NCBI RefSeq assembly: GCF_000004075.3
Contig: NC_026656.2
Location: forward strand, 17,804,607-17,868,606
DNA length: 64,000 nt
Reading direction: 5' to 3'
DNA from: Cucumis sativus
Lineage: Eukaryota; Streptophyta; Magnoliopsida; Cucurbitales; Cucurbitaceae
Shown here: piece after piece, positions 38,786-49,450 of the stretch
Layout: the number at the start of each line of letters is the position of its first letter
Position numbering within the stretch: position 1 is the stretch's first letter
The notes under the pieces: generated by a model
The model's database searches: none
Told to the model about the DNA's origin: nothing
What the model saw: only the letters and a program-made list of their open reading frames with translations
Translations under genes and position numbers: made by a program

Positions 38786-38885
38786 GGGGGAAAAGGTTCA
38801 GAATTTAGGGGGGGGGGGGGGGGGGGGGGGGGTCCAGGTTTACCGATAATGGAGACTAACATGCAAATTCTGAACCTTTTCCCCC
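38786..38885. repeat. Inverted repeat with 25-G loop
   Basis: Left arm 38786-38806 (gggggaaaaggttcagaattt) and right arm 38865-38885 are perfect 21-base inverted copies. The 58-base loop starts with an unbroken run of 25 G (38808-38832). A cruciform or foldback is possible, and the G run could form a quadruplex. The length of the G run may be affected by sequencing. Confidence 0.85.
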
Positions 38886-39989
38886 TAAATTGACCTTTTT
38901 ATTACCTGTAAGCAGTGAAAAGAAAATTTAACATGCCATTAGAACCTAGAAGCCAGTGTTTTACACTGCATTCTTACCTAAATGACTTAGAAATAACCTT
39001 GCCGCCAGGAATTTGAGATGTCGTCAGTTGCCTCCTTTGCAAGTAGCTTTTTTTTGTAAACCCAACTGTAACACTGCCAAAATTTGCTTTACTTTTAACG
39101 CGTATCTCAATGCAAGATACAATTTTGTTATTCCACAAATATTTCCAATCTAGATGCGACAGAAAAGTGGGTAATATACTAAATAAAGTGCTGTTCATAC
39201 TTGGAATCTATGAAAAGATTTTTTGAGCTAAGATTGCTCGTCTTAGAGGCTCAAGTCAAGAACAATAAAGTTAGGACCTTCAAGGATACGACAACCCAAG
39301 TCTCCTCCGTGCTGGTTACAATCTCTAAAAAACTTGTTAACTAAGCATATTGATCTTCCTCACACTGTAGCCATAAAGATTAGAAAGGTATGAAAATGGA
39401 CTCAAGTTCCAAGAAGGGAAAGAGAGTGATTAAATTTTAAAAGTAGTTGAGGGTTCAGAGCCGGAAAGCAAGAGCGTGTTAAGTTTGTAAAAATCTAACA
39501 ATTAAATATAATAATAAAGGAAATAAAAGTCATTTTACATACAAGATCATATACTTGTCCAGCCCCCTAGTGGAAAAGAAATAAATACAAATTACAGAAT
39601 AAGCTCTACCGGAGAAGCAATACGAAGTGCTTTCCATCCATACGTTGAACTTCAAATTTGGGCATAAGAAGAACAACCCAAATGAAGAAGACAGGTTGGT
39701 CTAAATTACCCATCGTGAATTGGAATCTCTCACATCCTATTACTAGAAGAGAAAAGAAATTGCCCCTGATGCTAAGTAGGTGATTATGAGTTAAACTCCA
39801 GATCTCTTCAACAAGATTCCTCTATATTACCAGACACAAAACTATGCAAATAACAAAAACAAACTCAAAGACAATTAAACTTTACACATAGGTCTTTCGT
39901 GTTGTGAGCATACAAGGAGTACCTCCTTCCTCAAACTTTGGTACCTTCAAGGATGAGTTCCACTTCTGTTTGTGTCTCAGTGATGGAAA

Positions 39990-42900
39990 TCATAAGTTCA
40001 CCGGCGGACTTCCCTGGTTGATGATTCTAAAAGTCAGTGATCATTATTCTGAAAACAGTGAATTCCAGAACCAAAACAACCAAAAAGAAACAAAAAGATA
40101 AATTGCAGCCACCTATATATGACATGCCAATGTGGGTATTTTTTCACATACTAAAACTCAAGATGGATACTTTCGGCCAAAAACTAAGATTTATTTTGAT
40201 AAAGAAATTGTTTATTTAGGCTTTATTCCCAATTATGCTGTTCCTCAACTTATTCCCTTCCATTTTTTCTGCCTAATTTGTGTCGAACACACTAATAACT
40301 TATTATAAGGTATTTTTCATGGTATCAACGATCTTAAATTGTAAATAATTAAGAGGAAAAGTAAGTTTCTTATTTCAAAAGAATGAAAACTGCCAAAATA
40401 TTGTTGTTTTTATTACTTTTTGAAGGAAAAAAGAATATCCTTCTCAGAGAAATACATTTTTGTTTCTTTAATAATCATTAGAGTTAAAGAGGGAAAAGAG
40501 AGGAGAATATAAAAGAAAGAAGAAAAATATATAATATCAGACCAATTCTATAGAATCAAATACCGATATGAATCTTATTTCTGACATCCACAAACCACCT
40601 CCCAGGTTCAAAACCTCTCTCTTATTACGAAATAAATTTCCGTTTGATATTCTATAAAAAAAATAGTAATAAAAGAACAGGAAAAAAGAAGAAAAATGAG
40701 AAATAAGAGTTGAGAAAGAAAAACTATATATTACAAGACCAATCCTAAAAAGTAAATACCAGTCTCATTCCCAATTCTGGCATCCATAAACCACCTCCCA
40801 AGATCAAAACCTCTCTTATTACCAAATATATTTTTGTTTATTATTTTAAAAAGAGGGGGAAAAAGGAAAGTGAACAAAGACTAGAAAGAAGAAGCCTAAA
40901 TATTACCAGAAAAATTCTAAAAAACCAATGCCCATCTCAATCTCAATTCTGACATCCACAAACCACCTCCCAAGATCAAAACCTTATAATGAGAAAACCA
41001 TCGCTTCATGTCCCAACCACACTAATTTCAATGTTCTCACTTTATCCCAAGAGTGAAAGCTACGTAGAGATGCTCATTATGTGAGGAAAGAAAATTTCGG
41101 TGCATGGCCCTATCCTGAAGGGTGTGGCTCAATTGGCAGTCCTGATCATGCCAGGAGACAGAATTTTGATGGTGGTGTGGTTAGTCGACTGACAAACATG
41201 CAACATCCTAGAATCAGCTTGACCATACTACCAAAGAAATATGAAATGGTGCTGCATCTTTTGCCCTAAAGAAATTTGAGCAAGTCTACAACATGAAGTC
41301 ATGTGAAAAACGTAGGAAAGCTCCATAACCATACAGCTTACAGCATGAAAACATATCGCTGGCAATAATTGGATAAATATGGTGAAGTATGCGTAATGCA
41401 GAGTTACAATGGTCAACAATTATCCAACCTTGAACAAAAGATCGTGTGCGATGTACTCCCAGGGCAATGAAATAGACATCAGGCAACACTTGAGAGGTAT
41501 CATCTCGTCATCAGAACTACTGCTACTAGCAGCTGCATAAGCTTGTCTTGCAGCAACAGTTGCTACAGATGCTGCTCTTCTAACAATGGTGCCAATCCCA
41601 AATCCTGTCTTTGAAACCACAGGTGAAAAGGGCCCAGAGTCCTGCAGGCTTTGATCTGGTATTATGATACAAACTCATATAAGACAACAAATTTGTCCAC
41701 TTGACCAAAATTAACACCAAACTAATTAGGCAAACAAAATTAGCTGTCACCCATATGAAAAGAGAATGGCACAGTATATCATTCACCCAATTATAACTTA
41801 AAACTACAATAAATTTTCAGATATCCAGATGGTTGTTCTGACTCCATTTATGTCAAAATTGATACTACGAATGTTATGCCACCATAGTAGAAAATTTAGA
41901 ACTTGCCAGTAAGATAGCTTCCTACAAAGACAACTTTTGGGGGATCATCATTTGGTTCAAAACAAGATTTTTGATAAATCTCAGAGAAGAACAAAAAAGT
42001 TCATAAAATCATAATGGTATCTGTTCTTTCTAGTGGAGAACGACCAAAAAAATTTATCTTGTGTGTAGGTGCCACAAGATAACCTTTATAATTGCTATAG
42101 GGAAGGGAAAAAAATGTGTCACTACTCAAGTAGAAGAATATATAAGCCTTAAAGTAGAAAAAGAGATTATTTCCTTAGTTACCTGCAACACCAGAAACAG
42201 CAACTTCAACTTCCCCACGTCCTCCAGGACCCTTCATGTAAATTTTGTCTGTTTTGCCAGAAGCATGACCAAGAGAGAGCAGGCTGCCAAATCTAGACTT
42301 GCCAGCTGTTATCAGTGAAAGAGTAGAAAGACAGAGTGAGAAGCTTAATCTCTTACCACCGTCCATCGAAGTGGTTGAATAAAAGAGTTCCGCCTAGACT
42401 GTATAAAGAAACTTCAAATTTGATTCACAAATATTAAAGAAAAGGGAATTAAGTGGAAGAATAGTTGAACCTCTAGAACTAGCCAAAAGGTTTTTCCTAT
42501 TCAAATTAAAGGACATACAAGATATAACATCCACGTAAAGTTCAGGCAAAACAGTAGCAAGATATTCATTACTTATGTTATTCATCCTTATATCACTGAA
42601 AGAATGGGAAACTCAGTATGATAAATTAAATACCACATTGAAGGAAAAAAGATATAGAAATACATACCATCGTATGCATCTCGAACCATTTGGTAGCTGA
42701 CAAATCCAGAAAAAAGAGTAATCTGCAGTATTTAGAATCATATGAATTGTTTGGAGGGTCGTTGTCTCTAACATGAATACTAATTGTCCAATAATTGTGA
42801 TAAGGTCTCATGGTTCACGTGTTCACAAAGTTCAAAGCTTTATAGATCATTGAAAAGGGAAAAAAATATATCATTGAATTTTGGGGGAAATTAAATTTGG

Positions 42901-45900
42901 AATATTTAACGAGGAGAAATCCATTTTCTGGAAGATGGTTACTAATTATAATTATTCCCCATCATCCATACAGTACAAACAGTGTAGATTCTAGCAGCTC
43001 CTTGAGAAAAAAAAAAGCTGAAATAAAAATATGAAAAGCTCTACAATCAATTAAAACAAAAACATCGATAATGTTATCCTAATTATAAGAGTTGAAAAGT
43101 TACCAAAAATGGGAAGCTGATTAAATTTCTTAAAGGGAGAAGGAAGGCCATACTTGTATTAGTCCTATCAATCAATCCTACAGATACAATCCTTTGTGGC
43201 TTAATCATATGATTCTTGGTTTGAAATACAATTTACCTAATGGCTTAGCTCAAGCAAACATAAACCAGTATGAAGTAGAGAAACATTAATACAATTGCAT
43301 TAGCGTGACAGTTTTATTTACAATAAATTATAGTAGTTAGACCACTGGAAAGAGAAGCAATCCAAACCTTGGAATTCTTTGTATTTTGAGAATCAGAATC
43401 CAGACTAGAGGCCACAAAATTACTAGAATTGCAATTTTCTGCATTGTCCTTTGCGGGAAAAGCTGCACCATCATGTGCATTGAGAAGTACACAATAGCAA
43501 TGGTCAGTCTCTGTCAAGACCTGAGTAATAAGAACACTGAAAGTTTAACAAACCCAATTGACCTTAATTGTATCAATAATATGACTGCTTCAATGATTCA
43601 GTGTGTGTTTACATTAAAGGAAACAAATTCAGAAATATATATACACACACAATACGCACAAAAAATCATCACAGGAAAGCTTATTCATAGATCATGAAAG
43701 CTTCACTTCAACAAGCATTCCTTGCATATGTATTTTATAAAAAAAATTCACATGAGATCGATTAAGAACATTACCACTGCATCAAAAGTGGAGTCAAAGT
43801 CATCAACTGCAAAACAGATATCTGGATATGCAGGCGTTGTCTCAACTTCCTGAACATAATTTATGATGAAGTAATAAAGTCAAATTGACATTGATGGTAG
43901 AATATGATAGAGAAAATCTTTCAGAACAGCAACTTATTTACCTTTTTAGAATCCAAATGAAAATTGACACGGCTAGGAGAGGCGTAAACAGTCTTAACAA
44001 CCTTCAAAGAGCCCCGAATGAAACAGAAAAATTAAGTAATGATGAAAATAAAAAATTTCAAAGAGCAAGACTGGCATGAAACCACATTGGAATGACCAAA
44101 AATTCAAATTAACTCTTGCAGCAGCAACCTTTGGATTTCATCAAAGGATCATTACACTTGTTAAAAAGAAAAGGTGAAGAGTAAGTACTACATGTCACCA
44201 GTACATAATCCCAGAATATTTATTATTATACCAACTTCAACAGTAGATAAAATATATGATCCTACAACTAAATAAGAGTGCACATGAAGATACCTTATAT
44301 ATAGGAGACAATGATGTCGTATGTCCTGCTTGATGATTTCGAAGAACCAGATGACTGAAGAAGGAATAAAACAAGAAAATGGAACAATAAAGAGAAAGCA
44401 AATCAATACTGATGAAGGTTCATGAGAGAAAAAGGAAATAAACCCCAGTGACTATATAATACAGCAATTAGCATTTAACTAAATAGATTTTACTTTGTGT
44501 TGGCCATTACCCACGAAGGATATTAAAAGATAATGTTACACTCTAAAAAGGCGGACTATATAAAGTTTGCAGAAGAAAATAAGTAAAAACATGAAACCGT
44601 TAGTCATTGCAAGAAATGCATGCCATCTCAAAAATTTATTCCAAACCAAAACTATTTGCTCCCATTTTTATAAGATTATATAACATATAAAGATGACACT
44701 AGTGTAAGTCACAAAAGCATTTGACTAGGTAACAGAAAAAAGGTCAAATGCTGCAGAGAATTTCACTTGTCAGTTCATAATTAAAAAAATATAAGAACTA
44801 TGCACCGGTAGCATCCTGCCAGAACACATGATTAGCATGGTAATCAAAATAATATGCCCACAATCATACGATTCAAACCTCATGACAAATGCAGGCTATG
44901 TGTTCAAGGGAACGAGAGTGGTCCATTAAGAAAATAAAGAGTGCATTTAGAAAGTCTAATACCTGCAAATTGCCACAGTCACAGTAAATGAAGTGTGAGC
45001 AATCAAGTTCAAATAAAAGGAGCGCCTCCAATCCACATCTACTGAAGCGTCTCCAACCAAATTGTCCAACTAAAAAACATAAAAAAACCGCTTATTATTT
45101 TGATAGCTTTGAGATATCATACCACAAATTACTATATTCTACTTTTGTATAAACACAGGCAGGTTAATTCCTGAAGACCTGCTGAGTCTGATTTGTAGCT
45201 AGTATAGACAACACCTTTTACAATAGACATACATATAGCTCGAACAAGAACAGCTAAGGAAAACAAACATTCATTCTATTGTCAGAGTACAACACTAGGT
45301 ATGAGGTTTAGTTGGTACAAATAACAGTACACATACAATATTTACCCGGCAAAGGTGCCCTAACATCAATCACTACTTGCAAATGAGACAACATTGCCAT
45401 AGCTAAATAAAATCATTGTGTGTATAAATTATCACTGCCCAGAATGGAAGTTATGTACCTTAGATGCCCACCTGCGAACAAAATATGGCGAGGTGCCCCC
45501 ATTATCATCATCACTGCCATATCCTTGAGATTTCTTTCAAATCATAAGCAGAAAGTGAATTAGAACTTTGATACCACCCTAAGTGAATTAAATAAAAGCA
45601 TTGCAACCATGGAAGGCAATAGCAAAATTGTACCACTTTTCTAACAAAAAATACGAGATCGTCGTCTTGTCGCCCCCTTGATTCCTTACCACGAATAAAA
45701 TACAAATCCATAACATCGTGCCAAAAACGAGGATCCCTTTCTACATCGGAAACATCTTGCTCGTCTACCACAGTTTGTCCTATTAAGTTGGAGTGCTTCT
45801 TAACCATGTTCAATAATTCATATCTACAAAAAAAAAAAAAAAAAAAAGTAAATCTCATTGATCTTGTATACTTGTGTTTTACTTCAACATCAAGCAAAGG

Positions 45901-46260
45901 TTAAGCACTAATAGATGAAGCGAGCTAGTTCAAGTAGTCGAAACAAAACGATTCTCAATCTATCTAATGACAATAACTTGTGCATCTATTTATCGATCAC
46001 GATTTATTACAATATCAAGCAGAATATAAGTAATCGCTGCAAATGCAAATGTAAATGTATGAAAATTAAGATGATCAGCGAGTTCCTTGACAAGAAACAA
46101 CTGAATGCAGCAGGATTTAATGATAGGGAACAAGAATTTGAAGCGAAGAAACTGAATATAACAGTGAAGCAACAACAAATTGAGGCCATAAGTCCATAGT
46201 CAAAGAGAAGGTAAGGAACGAGCCGTACCTGCAAGGAGTTTCTCCTCCATCTCCGAGCAT
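39990..46260 (-). CDS. CW7: CW7-like plant protein of unknown function
   Basis: Twelve exons: 46260-46229, 45823-45637, 45533-45459, 45069-44963, 44354-44294, 44001-43942, 43849-43775, 43520-43368, 42722-42668, 42305-42183, 41655-41429 and a last exon of 24 bases at 40013-39990. All have GT-AG borders and join in frame to 392 residues. Exon 1 encodes MLGDGGETPCR; exon 2 RYELLNMVKKHSNLIGQTVV and FWHDVMDLYFIRGKESRGRQ; the protein ends LLFK-GSPPVNL. No catalytic motif or membrane segment is evident. It resembles what I remember of Arabidopsis CW7 (At1g59520), also adjacent to bZIP4 and KIN-7N; its function is not known to me. Without the tiny last exon, reading would stop early at 41420 after VG. 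Exon 2 could also end 3 bases later (45634). The last intron is about 1.4 kb and contains a tandem triplication. Confidence 0.85.
40490..40990. repeat. Three tandem ~185-bp copies in the last CW7 intron
   Basis: Three diverged direct copies, at about 40493-40665, 40680-40850 and 40858-40990. Each has a purine-rich start (gagaag, aaaagaagaaaaa) followed by accaattcta- and tctgacatccacaaaccacc, ctcccaagatcaaaacct and ttattac. The third copy is truncated. No coding content. Confidence 0.8.
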
Positions 46261-46536
46261 TTCTTCCGGGAGCTTCTACTTTCTAAAGATGAAGATCAAG
46301 AAATAATGAATAAAGTAGAGAGAAACAGTTTTGTGTAATCAAGCTGGAGTCGTGAATTCTGAGTTCTAAGAGAAGTAAAACGGGGAAGAAAGATGAATTT
46401 AGTGACCAGGTGGCGCGATTTCTATTCTGGGAAATGCGGTGCATTGGAATCAGATTAAACGACAAAAAATTCATCATCATTTCAAGAAACTTTCTTCAAA
46501 CTTTTTCATTTTAGATATTTAACATCTGTCAGCAAA

Positions 46537-46608
46537 GTCGTTGTAGTATAGTGGTAAGTATTCCCGCCTGTCACGCGGGTGACCCGGGTTCGATCCCCGG
46601 CAACGGCG
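46537..46608 (+). tRNA. trnD-GTC: tRNA-Asp (anticodon GTC)
   Basis: 72 bases that fold into a full cloverleaf. The acceptor stem GTCGTTG pairs with CAACGGC (one G-T), with discriminator G. The anticodon stem CCCGC/GCGGG has loop CTGTCAC, so the anticodon GTC is at 46570-46572. The T arm contains GGTTCGATC flanked by CCCGG/CCGGG. The internal A box (TAGTATAGTGG) and B box (GGTTCGATCC) are intact. There is no intron. It is a nuclear-type cytosolic tRNA by sequence and starts only 277 bp from the CW7 start codon, divergently oriented. Confidence 0.97.
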
Positions 46609-46609
46609 A

Positions 46610-46617
46610 TTTTTTTT
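46610..46617 (+). terminator. RNA polymerase III terminator
   Basis: A run of eight T residues begins two bases after the tRNA-Asp 3' end, as expected for Pol III termination. Confidence 0.85.
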
Positions 46618-46672
46618 ATTTATGTTTTTAAGTATAAAGAATAAAAATTAGTTTTAACTCATTAAACGTGAG

Positions 46673-46736
46673 GTCGTTGTAATATAGTGGTGAGTATTCC
46701 AGCCTGTTGACCCGGGTTCGATCCCCAGCAGTGGCG
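46673..46736 (+). pseudogene. tRNA-Asp pseudogene with anticodon-arm deletion
   Basis: A second copy, 64 bases long, starts 64 bp after the first tRNA ends. It keeps gtcgttgtaatatagtggtg and the T arm (gacccgggttcgatcccc). It lacks eight bases covering the 3' half of the anticodon loop and stem, and carries several substitutions (acceptor 3' side agtggc). It cannot form the anticodon arm, and no T-run follows it. It is a tandem duplicate that has decayed. Confidence 0.92.
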
Positions 46737-46739
46737 CGA

Positions 46740-49098
46740 AACTTTTTGGTGGAAAAGTTCTTTTATATCAATTAATATTATTATTTAAATAATTGTGATG
46801 AATGGATAGACTTTAAAAGGTACCATTTTGGTGACTTTTTTGTTTTTCTTTCTATGTTCAACTTAGATTTGACTCTTACATTCCGTGGATGAAAACCTTT
46901 TTAAAAATTGTAATAGATTTAATTAAAGGTGTGTTTGCAAAAAAAACAAATGAAAATATGACTCGTATCACTAAATTTTTTAAATTACAAAAGTAGCAAA
47001 TTTAAAAATTGATAATTCTTTGATAGCCCTCTAATATTTGTATGACTTGACAACCGTTTGATATGACTACTTTTTTATCATATTTGTCATATTCGCAATA
47101 TACATAAAATATGTGCATATGTTTATCTTTTTCTAAATACTTTTGTCTGTAAGATACAAATTTTTATTATTTTAAAAACTAAAAGAGAAAGGGTGCCAAC
47201 AAACGGGACTAAGAGTTTAATGAATTTAAATTAAAAATTTCCTTCCATATCCGTCAAACAAAATCTAAAAGAAGGTTATTTATACAAAATTGCATAAAAA
47301 TTGGAGTAAATATTAATTTTGTTAAAAATTGGAGTAAAATATTAATTTAAGATTTTAATTGACACAACACTAAAGTTTATAGATATAATTGATATTTTTC
47401 TTATGGTCATATATTTAAAGGGTTAAACAGATTGGCTCGTGAATGATTAGCGAAACACTTTATACGTAAGTAATAATTTATTCCAAAAACCAATTTTTAT
47501 TTTGGATTATTTAGATGAACATCTTTATATTGCAATAACATTCACTTTAAGTACTTATAGATATAGAGCCACCATTCCCACATACAATATTATGAGAAGC
47601 AAAATACTATACATAAACACGGATAGAATGAAAAAAATAATAAAATCGAGCGAAAAAAAACAAATATAATATCGATCAAACCTAACGTATAAGTAACTGA
47701 TAAAGGCATTGTTTTGTGATATAGACATTTTGATAAACTATATACAATAACCTTCACCCCAATACCAGAAGAGAGGCATAAATGATTAGACTATATTAGT
47801 GCCCTATTGAAGAGGGTAAATCCAAAACGAAACAAACACAAAACATGGTGAAGAAATGTTATGAATAAATGGCAAGGAAAGACATGGGTGTACATGTGGT
47901 GTGAGTTTACTTCTTTCAAATATGTGAATGAATTGGATTACGACCCAACAAGAGAAATACTGTTTGGAAACCATGACAGGTTGCCCCATGACTTGAATAT
48001 TAAGTATTTAATCAATTAAGTTGGTCTTACGTGCCCTACTGGTCCTTCATTTTTAAACAATAATGGTTGAGTTTTGATTTCAATTTAGTTATTATATTAT
48101 CAAAGTTATATTTTAAACTTCAATTTTTTTAGCCAGCTGTAAGATCTTTAGATCAATTGACATCTATATGAGTTAAAAATCAAGATGTTCCAGTTCAAAT
48201 TGTTCATGTTCACCATCATGAGTAAAGTTCATAAAATAGGAAGGAAAATGGAATATAATGTGTGATTGGTAGTTAAATTCCTTCTCCACAAGGTTACTGT
48301 TTCCTTATATTTATATATGAATCCACCCTCAAATTTTCAACCCCAACTTCCAACTACAACCAAAATACATTCAATATCATATGTATTTTTTCAGAAAGAA
48401 AAAAGGTTCGACTCTTAGATTTTTTTGTTTCAATTCAACTATATATGCACCTTTCGTTTTTTAGTTTAATTTTAAAAAAATTTGTTGTTTTTCGTTTAAT
48501 AAGTGTTATTATAATGAAGTTTATTGATTTAAACTCATATAGTATTTTGATTAATACTATTAATACAATACAGTTAGAATAACCTTTCAAATAGGGATGA
48601 TTATTGAACTTCAATCATATGGAAGATAATAAAAAAACATCAATTTTGAAATATCCGGAATTACTTAAATACATATCAACACATAATAATATATAACAAA
48701 AAAAAAAACTTAAAACTGAAAGAAAAATCATGTTAATTTCAAATTGATCCAAAAATTAAAGTTAAAATAAGCATTAAACAAAAGAATTCAAAACTTACTC
48801 CATTTACGAAAATATATAAAACACAAAAGATTTTTGGGTGTAAACATCTTTTTACTTTAGATACAACAAACTTTATATATATTTACACACAAAGAATAAG
48901 ATTTACCATAATCAGCATTACAGGATGTGACCAATTAACATCATATCCTATTCATGCCGTTCTGTTCTCAAGTCACTCTTTGGCTCTCTTAATTATTTTT
49001 GCCAGCAACCATATTTCGTTTTCAATTGTGTGTTTAAAAGCCAAGAATTGCAATCCTTTTTCCTCCACTCTTAGTTCATAATTCCAATTCACAAAAAT
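46740..49098. other. Intergenic region upstream of the PSK-like gene
   Basis: AT-rich with no gene recognised. The stretch 47800-48000 is slightly less AT-rich but has no clear frame or structure. A TATA-like tttatatatattt at about 48871-48883 lies some 220 bp above the PSK start codon and may be its promoter. Confidence 0.55.
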
Positions 49099-49450
49099 AT
49101 GTCCAAGAATCTCGCATCCCTCACCACCACTATTGCAGCACTTGCAACAATAATGTCCCTCATCATCGTACCCTCATCAGAAGGTCGTCCCATCCCCTCA
49201 TTCGAACTAATTCCAGTAAGTTTAAATTTCAAAAATCTATATTCAAAACTCATTTCTATAATTATTTCATTCTTAATTTCCATTATTACGTATTTATTTA
49301 ATTAATCAGATCGTTTCTCAGGAATTCGCCACTAATCATAATAACGATGGATCATGTGAAGGATCAGGAAAAGAAGATTGCTTGATTAGAAGAACTTTAC
49401 AGGCTCATACGGATTACGTTTATACTTGTGATAATCCAACCAAACCATAA
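49099..49450 (+). CDS. PSK: Phytosulfokine-like peptide precursor with variant core YVYTC
   Basis: Two exons, 49099-49215 and 49310-49450, GT-AG, 85 residues. Residues 1-29 form a signal peptide (hydrophobic core [11 protein letters not shown], ending SSEG), so the product is secreted. The C-terminal part has the PSK precursor signature: [20 protein letters not shown] then [12 protein letters not shown] and stop. The two Cys, the RRTL-AH block and the Asp before the first Tyr (needed for tyrosine sulfation) are all kept, as are length and the single intron. The mature pentapeptide in known PSK-alpha is YIYTQ; here positions 2 and 5 are Val and Cys. A second in-frame acceptor lies 12 bases on (exon start 49322), which would drop IVSQ. 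It could be an active variant hormone or a decaying paralogue; the clean reading frame argues against a simple pseudogene. Confidence 0.85.

Larger units (their letters stand above)
36709..39989. other. Intergenic region and CW7 3' flank
   Basis: No gene recognised. The left part is upstream of the bZIP gene; the right part (about 39600-39989) should be the 3' UTR of the CW7-like gene. Contains a 49-bp tandem pair (37872-37969) and an inverted repeat around a poly-G run (38786-38885). The open frame at 37260-37448 is unconvincing. Confidence 0.6.

Noticed and set aside
41081-41269. 62-residue plus-strand frame inside the last CW7 intron
   Set aside because: Lies antisense in an intron, with no known family; perhaps a relic, but unsupported.
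41420-41428. CW7 stop codon right after the exon ending LLFK
   Set aside because: These bases are the start of an intron (AAG|GTTGG); a 24-base exon at 40013-39990 joins in frame with the expected C terminus.
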